Source: Nematopogon swammerdamellus (Eukaryota; Arthropoda; Insecta; Lepidoptera; Adelidae). Taken from it: a stretch of 64,000 nt of DNA. Positions 56,690-64,000 of this stretch are shown piece after piece. The notes beneath the pieces are model-generated. The model had not been told where the DNA came from. It searched no databases and worked only from the letters and a program-made list of their open reading frames with translations. The stretch lies in assembly GCA_946902875.1 (NCBI GenBank), contig OX336343.1:12149361-12213360 (forward strand), given 5' to 3'. Made by a program: the position numbers and the translations under genes. The first letter of the stretch is position 1; each line of letters begins with the position of its first letter.

Positions 56690-58084
56690 ACTAGCTGAGC
56701 CCGCGGCTCCGCTCGCGTGAAATTCGTATTCCAAAGAAGAATGTAAGTAACTAAGGGCGAGGCCGAAGGCCGAGCTGCGTTCAGGTAATCGATAAACCTT
56801 CTTAAAGAAAGTAACTAACTAAGGGCGAGGCCGAAGGCCGAGCTGCTTTCAGGTAAACGATAAACCTTTCTCAAATAAAGGAAGTAAGTAAGGGCGAGGC
56901 CGAAGGCCGAGCTGCGTTCAGGAAGACGACAAACCTTCTGGAAGAAAGGAAGGAACTAAGTGCGAGGCCGAAGGCCGAGCTGCGTTCAGGTAAACCAAAA
57001 ACCCTCTTCCGCCTTCGGGCCTCGCCCTTAAAGACTTCCTTTTTTCGATAGAATATAATATCGTTTACTCAATCTATTTATTTCATATAAATAAAAAAGT
57101 AATATTAATAACTAAAGAATTAAACCTACCTAACAAACATTAAAATAACTATCAAAACGGGCATTTTCAAATGTTCTTAGAGCACTTGCGGCATTACCCC
57201 ACTGGATGGCAAGGCTTACCCTTTGAATGAAGTACATAAGCCCTTGATGACGGGACACCAGTTGCGTCAACCAGCTCAAGCCTCTTTTGGCTTCACTGCT
57301 CCACGGACCGAGGGTTTCAACCGCAAACGCAACAAATTCGAAATCTTGAATTATATTTCTATATTTGCTGCGTTGGAGGCTCTCCGCCCCAGCCTCGGCC
57401 GCGCCAGCCGCTATGTCCTAACGTGACTTGGAGCCAATGTGAGAACCAAAGTGGCGTCCCACATCAAAGAACTACCCTTAGTCCATGGCACTAAGGTCTC
57501 TAGCATCGGGCCTCTTGCCATCCAGCCGGGAATAACCGCGAGGTTCTAGGATGCACGGTATATTTGCCGTTAGAAGCGTGGACTTTTAAAATTTAAATTA
57601 AATTAACTCAATCTTAATGTTAATTAACTTTATTCGAGATGGTTTAGCTTCTTCCTGAACGCAGCTCGGCCTTCGGCCTCGCCCTTAGTTACTTGCTTTC
57701 TTCGAGAAGGTTTTTCAATTATCCGAACGTAGCTCGGCCTTCGGCCTCGCCTTAGTTACTTACTTTCTTCAAGATGGTTTAGCTTCTTCCTGAACGCAGC
57801 TCGGCCTGCGGCCTCGCCCATAGTTACTTACTTTCTTCGAGAAGGTTTATGGTCTTCCAGAATAGAGCTCGGCCTTCGGCCTCGCCCTTAGTTACTTATT
57901 TTCTTCAAGAATGTTTTTCTTCTTCCTGAAATCAGCTCCACCTTTCGCCTCGCCCTTAGTTACTTTCATCGAGAAAGAATATCGTTTACGTGAGTGCAGA
58001 TCCGCCTTCGGGCCCGCCTTTAGTTACTTACTTTCTTTTTTTTTAATACGAATTTCACGCGAGCGAAGCCGCGGGCAACAGATA
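56690..58084. mobile_element. 1.4-kb foldback element N with subterminal tandems
   Basis: Left terminus actagctgagcccgcggctc plus cgctcgcgtgaaattcgtatt. Right terminus is the inverted form, aatacgaatttcacgcgagc plus gaagccgcgggcaacag (58044-58081). Next to each terminus is a ~68-bp tandem array in opposite orientations: four units at about 56740-57007 and six at about 57650-58035, each with gggcgaggccgaaggccgag or its complement. The middle carries a decayed coding fragment. Class not known; the long, repetitive arms fit a foldback design. Confidence 0.82.
57130..57540 (-). pseudogene. Decayed retroelement-type C-terminal coding fragment
   Basis: Minus strand. One frame gives [10 protein letters not shown]; a shifted frame gives [20 protein letters not shown] then LAPSHV; the first frame returns with AAGAAEAGAESLQRSKY, FEFVAFAVETLGPWSSEA, FIQRVSLAIQWGNAASAL and a stop at about 57130. 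I recall this ordered set (DGKRPDG, PW-K-G-x-L-x-WD-x-T, LAPSH, KY, ETLGPW, QR-x-S-x-A-x-Q-x-GNAAS) from the C-terminal tail of many predicted animal proteins linked to reverse transcriptases, but not the family name. Two frameshifts break it. The reverse-direction 67-codon frame at 57223-57426 is a shadow. Confidence 0.7.
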
Positions 58085-58560
58085 TATAAATTTTATTGCA
58101 CCAATGACAGCGACATAACTTCGACTTTCAATTATTATTTTTATTTATCAAACAATTTGTCACCGGCCAGCTCACGTCGAGATGACAGTTCTCCGTTGTC
58201 AACATGACATTTAAAATTGTTTTTACCTTTACTTTGGACTACGTGATTTTAAACGCGCAATAATGTTTATAATTGTTAATTTTTTTTTATTTTTGTTAAT
58301 TTTTTTTACGTATTATGTTAACCCGGCATATAAACTGCCACTATACAAAGTTTCGTCTAATTCCGTTCAGTGGTTTTTGCGTGATGCGCGTACAGACAAA
58401 CAAACAAACAAACAAACAAACAAACAAACAAACAAACAAACAAAAATTTTAAAAACTGTTCTAACATGTTCAGTATCTCATTTTAAGCCACCCTGGTTAA
58501 TTTTTTTCCGAATACATTCAATGTACAGACTTTCTTACCTCTACGATTTTATTATATGTA
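58085..58560 (+). repeat. Interspersed repeat tail with (CAAA)n
   Basis: aaagtttcgtctaattccgt and cagtggtttttgcgtgatgc, followed by acagacaaac and a (CAAA)n run at 58397-58444. I recall this type of tail from lepidopteran repeats. Confidence 0.55.
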
Positions 58561-60202
58561 TAGATTAGTTAGGAAACAATGCGAAATGCGAAATGGGACC
58601 GATCTTGACTCTAAATAATAATGATCAAAATTTAGATTTAATTAGGCATCTAATTCTACAAATCAGGTATCTAATTCTATGTAATAGGATATCCTAGTCG
58701 CACATACTTACATATCAGTACCTATACCGAGGTAATCCTCAACGAGTGAGTAGTTAAGTACGTACTACGTAGGTACATTACTTATTTGCTATTAAATGGG
58801 AATATCTTGTCTGAAAATGTTCCACTTTCTGTCATTATGTAAATAATTGATTTCCAAATAAAAAGTGTGAAAGATTACGAATGCTAAGCGAGCCAACCAT
58901 CTATCCTAAATAATTTATAGTTTTGCAATTAAAAATATGTTGGCTAGCTGCCAACGAAATTCTACAAAAGCAAACACGAAAAGTCTTTCAATCTGATTTT
59001 TTATTGAAAATTTGTAATTTTTCTTCCGACGCGAACGGCGCGCGGCTTCCGGCGAGGATTTTCTATGAAAAAGGTTAAAAAGTAAAAAAGTAGCACGGGG
59101 GCGGGGGCGCGCGGTGCGGCCGGGAGGGGGCGGCGGTGGCGCGGCGCACAAACTTCCTCAACGTAAAGTTAAACCGCACAGTCGCGTCACTCGACGTAAA
59201 CTTTGTTACGTTTTTCCAAAATCCGTTTTGCCGATAAAGTTATGAAAGGGTCTTCGCGGGTTTTCCGGATATCGGGAAGGATTGTGGATTTTCATGCAAA
59301 ACTGTAAAGATAACCCTTCATAAAGAGACGTAGATATTAGATATCATTGTTATAACCATTATATAAGTGAAAGTAGTTTTACCGTACATTCCACCTACAC
59401 ACACACTCGAACGTATGCAAATACACCTATTATCTATAAATAGTTAGGTACTAACATGCGGACCACGGCGCTGCCTGCATACTGCAAGTCAAAACGTTTG
59501 ACTGATTTTCCCCTAAATTCAAAGTCCAGCGCCATTTCATGAATTGCAGGGCAGTGTAATATTTGATTTACGGGTGCAAATGGCTAATCCATACGACGCG
59601 ACGTCCGGGTCCGGAGGCATCGTGCATCGCCGCGCCGCCGCCGCGCGGCCGCTGTCGCCGTCGAAGCCTGCCGGGCGCGGGCGGGCGACATATAGACTTA
59701 CCTGTGCCAGTAAGAGGTTATCAAGTAGGTCCACCAGGTGCCAGCGAGCTGGGCACAACATTGTCGTCTTGTACCAAGTAATATTCACTGATTGCTTGCT
59801 TACGTCGGATGTTTAATAAGAACTTTAATATTCGTCGCCAGAAAAATATTTGGGCATAGCAAGACAAAACAACATATTTTACTCTTCATAGCGTTTATTG
59901 CGAGTGATGTTGACCACTAAAAAAATGCAGTTGATAGTAGAATAAGTTGTCAAACATTACAAATACATAATATTATAACCTCACCCCTTTTTTCCGTGGG
60001 ATTGGCAGAGACGACACGTCTTCAGGTTCTACGATCTTTTCTTACACACCACTGACTCATCCTCCAATCTCGTGAAAAGCAATTTCGTTCTAAATTTAAA
60101 AACACTGCTCGTTTTCTGCGGACAAATTAAAATGTAACAATGCATCTGTTGAAAACCAAACAATTTTTTTTTACTAATTCAGTTACGTTAATTTTTTTTT
60201 TA
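58561..60202. other. No gene; GC-rich patches
   Basis: 59090-59155 and 59600-59695 are CpG-rich. The frames there (up to 90 codons on both strands) are low-complexity and overlapping. An isolated (CA) patch is near 59395. Confidence 0.45.
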
Positions 60203-60601
60203 AGTTGGTATGGACGTCCGAATAAGAGGTGCCAAAGCACATGCTCCGACTAACCAATATCATCTGCGAGAAGATAGGTGCTATACCAAAGACTTCCCTT
60301 TTGAATGCTGGCTGTACTGGACTAGAGGGGAACACAGCTGAGCCTGCTTTGAGGCCCTCTTACATCCAGTGTGGTGGTACCGAGCCAGTCGGCTACAATT
60401 TGGGCCTACCACCCATTAAGGTGCAAGGGAAGGGACTTACTGTTTAACACCGATCTCGAACGGTGTTAAAGCCGCAGCAGGTGTAGGCATGCACGTAAAC
60501 TTTTTCGTCAGAAAAAAACTCATTGGTATACACCGACCGGATTCGAATCTCAGACCTCTCGCAAGCGAAGAAGCAGAGTTCACTCGGCTACCCGCCGCTT
60601 G
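60203..60601 (-). mobile_element. Family B SINE, near full length
   Basis: A T run to the left, then ggtatggacgtccgaataag, gactaaccaatatcatctgc, ttgggcctaccacccattaa, attcgaatctcagacctctc (B-box side) and ctcggctacccgccgctt (A-box side). Confidence 0.85.
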
Positions 60602-60855
60602 ATGATGTCCGGATATAAATTATAATAAAAATATAAATCAAAAAACATGCACTGGGGTAAAATTTTTCCCGAGCGTATAAACTCGCCGTGGCATAGTCGT
60701 TATTGGCCTGCCCGATGGTGCCGCGCCACATAAATGGTAATCCAATGAGTTGGATTCTGGGGCTGAGCGATTGGCGCCGATATTGCATCAGACTACGTTC
60801 ACATAATATAACCTATAACCTAGATAACCTATACAAAGAAAAACAGGCTATAGAA

Positions 60856-60925
60856 ATAGTTCGTGTTTTACATCCTTCAGTGTAGCCAGCACGAGCCTTT
60901 GGTCGGAAGTACTTAAGTAAGAAGT
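60856..60925 (+). repeat. Family A SINE fragment
   Basis: atagttcgtgttttacatcc, cagtgtagccagcacgagcc. Body only, diverged. Confidence 0.6.
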
Positions 60926-61002
60926 AAGGAGTAAGACGGTCGGTGAAGTACATAAAAAGTAGTTCATTTAGTAGCCTGAATAATACTAATCGATTCTTAG
61001 GA

Positions 61003-61250
61003 CGTTTTTTGTATGGGGGCCCTTAATTTTTTTATTTTTGCTTTTTTATTATTTGTTGGCATATCAGCTATAATAAATACCACATATTCTGTAAAAATTG
61101 CATCCGGCTGCCTATTACGGTTCAAAGGATTCAGCCATTGGACGGCCATAAGACAGACCATAAGACAGCCCATAAGACAGACATGCCATTAGACAGACAG
61201 ACAGACAATTTAGGCTAATAGGCTTCCGTATGGATACGGAATCCTAAAGA
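61003..61250 (+). repeat. Family C repeat, 5'-truncated
   Basis: gtatgggggcccttaatttt through an acagacagacagacaatt run to ggcttccgtatggatacgga. Contains a small local repeat of cataagacag. Confidence 0.78.
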
Positions 61251-61489
61251 TCACTCAGTGAATTTGTATGCCATGTCGTGTGGCACCAGCAATTCTACTA
61301 TTTTGAACCCTTCGATTAACTGACCCCAATATTTTTTAACCCCCGACAAAAAAGATGCAAATGAAGTAAAAATATAGTACCTTGTGTTGTTTCGATAAGT
61401 TTTACTAAATTGCGGCGTTTAACTAACTTTCAAATAGATCGGATTGCGGACCGCCAGGCAGTTCCCAGTCTATCAACTTCTGAGTGTTA

Positions 61490-61861
61490 TTGGCTTCCGT
61501 ATCCATACAGAGCTCTATCCCTAAGCTTATGTCGTCTGTCCGTCCGTCTGTCCTACTTGGTGTATTTTTTTAACCGTAATAGTATCAGGTTGAAATTTTC
61601 ACAGATAGGTAATTGGTTATTATGGCCGATATACTAACAAATAATAAATATTAAGACAAAAAATAAAAAAATAAGTACTCCCCTTACAAGAAACGTATTG
61701 TTAAGCGTATATTTTTTTTTGCTCTATCGTAAAAAACAGTAATTAATACATACGGATTATAGTGCTAACTCTACAGTAAAACCACACATAATAAAAACCA
61801 ACCAATTACGTGGTGGTACTGAACGCTCGGTGCGCGAGTCCGACTCGCACTTGACCGGTGT
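61490..61861 (-). repeat. Family C interspersed repeat
   Basis: From ggcttccgtatccatacaga to cgcgagtccgactcgcactt and gaccggt. About 240 bp from the inverted partner at 61003-61250. Confidence 0.82.
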
Positions 61862-61953
61862 TTAAAGTGTGCATTAGCACTCACGAATGAAATGATTGGA
61901 CAAAACCTACAAGATCTGTAAATAATAAATTTGTCAATATCGTGAGGCAAAAA

Positions 61954-62411
61954 TATACAGGTTGTTAAAACGGCGAGTACATTAATTTCGCCAGCGCAAT
62001 CCTCATGTTTTTTCTAGACAAAAAAGCAATAAAAGTTTTTCTCTAAAGTGTCTAGTTTTCGAGATATGAATTTTTGAAATGTATGTTTTCGTCTAGTGTA
62101 ATTTAACGCGTTGTTGCCGCTCCGCACCCTCCGCCTGCCGACCTCCAGTCCTCCACTCACAAAGCTAACCCCCGCCCCTCCTGCCAACACTTCCGTCCGA
62201 GGCGCTCACGTCTCACCCGCTCTACCCCCCTCCGCGCCGCCCTGTTGTCATTAGATCATTTTTACACTAAAATAATCAATTAGTTTGTATGAAAACTGTA
62301 ACTTTTTATTTAAAGGAAATTCAGAAAAAAGTTATTTGACTTTTTTGTTACTCTTGATCTCAATAATCATTTCCTAAATTTAATGTACTCGCCGTTTTTA
62401 CAGCCTGTATA
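61954..62411 (+). mobile_element. TIR element family F, copy 2, intact ends
   Basis: Left end tatacaggttgttaaaacgg plus cgagtacattaa. Right end ttaatgtactcgccgttttt plus acagcctgtata. Inverted repeat of about 32 bp with TA at the edges. 458 bp, non-coding, C-rich in the middle. It is the uninterrupted reference for the broken copy at 3969. Confidence 0.85.
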
Positions 62412-62589
62412 AACATACACAATATATATATATACACACCGTTTTTGTGAAGCTGACATGTTGAAAATTTACCAAAACTCAATTTCAGGTTTTTGGATAC
62501 TCATCAATCATCATGTGTGACTCAAATCCCAAATCTGCATTATTTTGTGGAAACAATTGCAATTTGATTTTCCATACATACCTACATAC

Positions 62590-62736
62590 AATCACGTTGT
62601 ATCCAGACAATCGTGATAAGCAGAGTAATCGGTGCTGTGCTGCAATAACTCTGATGAATCACAGTACAACACCGACCACCACGTTTACACAATATTAAGG
62701 GAAGACAACAAGAAGCAAGAAGGCGCGAAGACCTTG
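62590..62736 (+). repeat. Family D fragment
   Basis: cgttgtatccagacaatcgt, gcagagtaatcggtgctgtg, caccgaccaccacgttta. Confidence 0.72.
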
Positions 62737-62737
62737 T

Positions 62738-63390
62738 AAGCGGCGGGTGGCCGAGTGGTCTGAACGTGTCGACTTCTCTTTCTTGAGGTCCGAGCTTTTT
62801 TTTTATGGAAACTGACACGGTTGGCTACATCACCCACAACATCCGTGATGTCAGCCCATTACACCGGGTGAACTTGGTGCCACGTCATTGCTTCCCTTCG
62901 GTCGTGCCGGCTACACTGAACTGGACGGAAAACACAAACTATTTACATAGCCGTTTCGACCGACCTTTCATTCAGTGCGGTGGTATCAACCCGGGCGGGA
63001 ACCCTACCACCTAGTAATATAAGAAGGGAGTCATATCACTTAGTCGCCTTTTACGACATACACGGGGAGAGATGCAGTGGGGCTATTCTTTTAAAGTGCC
63101 GGCCCCACGCGGTACATTCGGTACACAGTACGTTCGAATCCGGTCGGCGTGTACGTGTTTTTTTTCTGACGGAAATATTTACGGAACCGGTGTAAAACTG
63201 TAGGTCCCTTATCTTGTCCCTTACTAGGTGGTAAGCTCAAATTGTAGCCGACTCTACTCTAATATAGCCAGCAATCTAAAAGGAATTCTCCGTTATGGCA
63301 CCTTCCTTTTTGGAGGTGATATTGGCTGGTCGAAGCACGTCCTTAGGCCCCTTTGACCCAGCCACCCATACCGAAATACATAAACAAAAC
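62738..63390 (+). mobile_element. Family B SINE split by a family A SINE
   Basis: The head with A box (gcgggtggccgagtggtctg) runs to ttgaggtccgagc at 62795. The B-box part (acgttcgaatccggtcggcg) and body resume at about 63130 and run to ccagccacccataccg. In the intact SINE at 19215 these two parts are contiguous. Confidence 0.8.
62796..63129 (-). mobile_element. Family A SINE, alternative head, inside a SINE B
   Basis: T8 then atggaaactgacacggttgg to ccctaccacctagtaatata, then the alternative head ttagtcgccttttacgacat and gtgccggccccacgcggtac. No target duplication could be identified. Confidence 0.78.
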
Positions 63391-63419
63391 AAAAAAATCT
63401 ACCTACTTCTTGACAGTGG

Positions 63420-63725
63420 AAGGGCGGTGCCAAAGTGAGAGGTTAACCTTAGGTTAGTTACCTGTCCCTCTCCAGCACTGCATCTTCTTCTTATTCCGGA
63501 GAGATGCGACAGGATAGCCACCTCTCACCTTGGCACGGTCCTTTCACCGAGTCAGGCAATAGGTGGGTCTTTGTGTCTTATTTGCTGCTCGAGAATTATC
63601 TTGTCCTTATACATTGCTACACGTTGTAGTCGGTGTTTTCTGTAATTTACCAAAGTTCTTGCAGCACAACACAGATTGCTCTGTTTACCTCGATTGTCAG
63701 GATACAGCGTGCGGTATGTATGTAT
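63420..63725 (-). repeat. Family D repeat, rearranged
   Basis: ctcaccttggcacggtcctt, cgattgtcaggatacagcgt on the plus strand. A shorter inverted piece (gaagggcggtgccaaagtga) at 63420-63445 pairs with it. Confidence 0.7.
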
Positions 63726-64000
63726 GCAGAGGGGCTACTCTTTTAAAGTGTGTTTCATATCTTCACTTTATTATTTATTTTCGGTGAGACAATGTCTGCA
63801 TAGATCCTTCTACCTACTATGTATAAGGTCTTTCATTAGTAATAGTACGCTAAGGGGAGTATGTATATCAGATACTGACCATACCTATTTTTTTTTTCGG
63901 ATATCAAACACCTACCCATCCTACTAAAATAATAGTTTATTGAAAAAAAACATACATCTATTGGGATCCGTACAGACACAAGTGGAGAAAAAGTAATTTT
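63726..64000. other. No feature recognised
   Basis: AT-rich end of the window. Confidence 0.4.

Noticed and set aside
57223..57426. 67-codon plus frame inside the foldback element
   Set aside because: It is the antisense shadow of the minus-strand coding fragment, which has the recognisable motifs.

Overview
This window looks like a non-coding, repeat-rich stretch of a lepidopteran (moth or butterfly) nuclear genome. It is AT-rich, with no bacterial-style gene packing. It is full of interspersed families I recognise as typical of Lepidoptera: a repeat that opens with ccggccaagtgcgagtcgga, tRNA-headed SINEs, 5'-truncated LINEs and many short palindromic DNA elements. I found no convincing host protein-coding gene. 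Nearly all short open frames are chance frames in repeats, simple repeats or GC-rich patches. The only long intact frame is a LINE reverse transcriptase of 1006 codons at 15536-18556 (minus).

Layout. 0-15 kb: several copies of repeat families C, D and A (defined below), a LINE C-terminal remnant (5.9 kb), a 149-bp GC-rich palindromic MITE (6.3 kb), an element with four ~313-bp tandem units (8.5-10.0 kb), a 250-bp perfect-style hairpin (11.75 kb) and a 2.2-kb inverted-repeat element (12.1-14.3 kb). 15-22 kb: a near full-length LINE, an intact tRNA-type SINE, and a second, 5'-truncated LINE of the same family. 22-31 kb: sparse repeats in AT-rich sequence. 31-35 kb: the densest nest, with tandem family A SINEs, a LINE inserted in one of them with a 5-bp target duplication, and another SINE broken by a LINE remnant, a G27 tract and a 412-bp MITE. 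37-42 kb: SINE fragments and an RTE-type LINE stub with an 11-bp target duplication. 42.7-44.9 kb: second copy of the 2.2-kb element. 46-52 kb: RTE remnant, family A and B SINEs, a 1.15-kb nested inverted-repeat element, a 468-bp TIR element and a family D inverted pair. 53.9-54.3 kb: a MITE inside a MITE. 56.7-58.1 kb: a foldback element with subterminal tandem repeats that encloses a decayed coding fragment. 60-64 kb: more C, F, D, B and A copies, including one SINE inserted in another.

Family names used here are local labels. A: SINE whose head carries an insect 5S-rRNA-like core plus a tRNA-like A box and B box, with a common tail ending cagtttccataaaa; a subfamily has a different head. 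B: tRNA-derived SINE of about 420 bp. C: ccggccaagtgcgagtc repeat. D: repeat containing gtatcccgacaatcggggt. F and I-M: TIR elements. G: the 2.2-kb element. N: the foldback element.

The genes do not form a pathway. The interest is in how mobile elements have landed in one another, which gives relative ages, and in unusual element designs. All identity and difference counts were made by eye.
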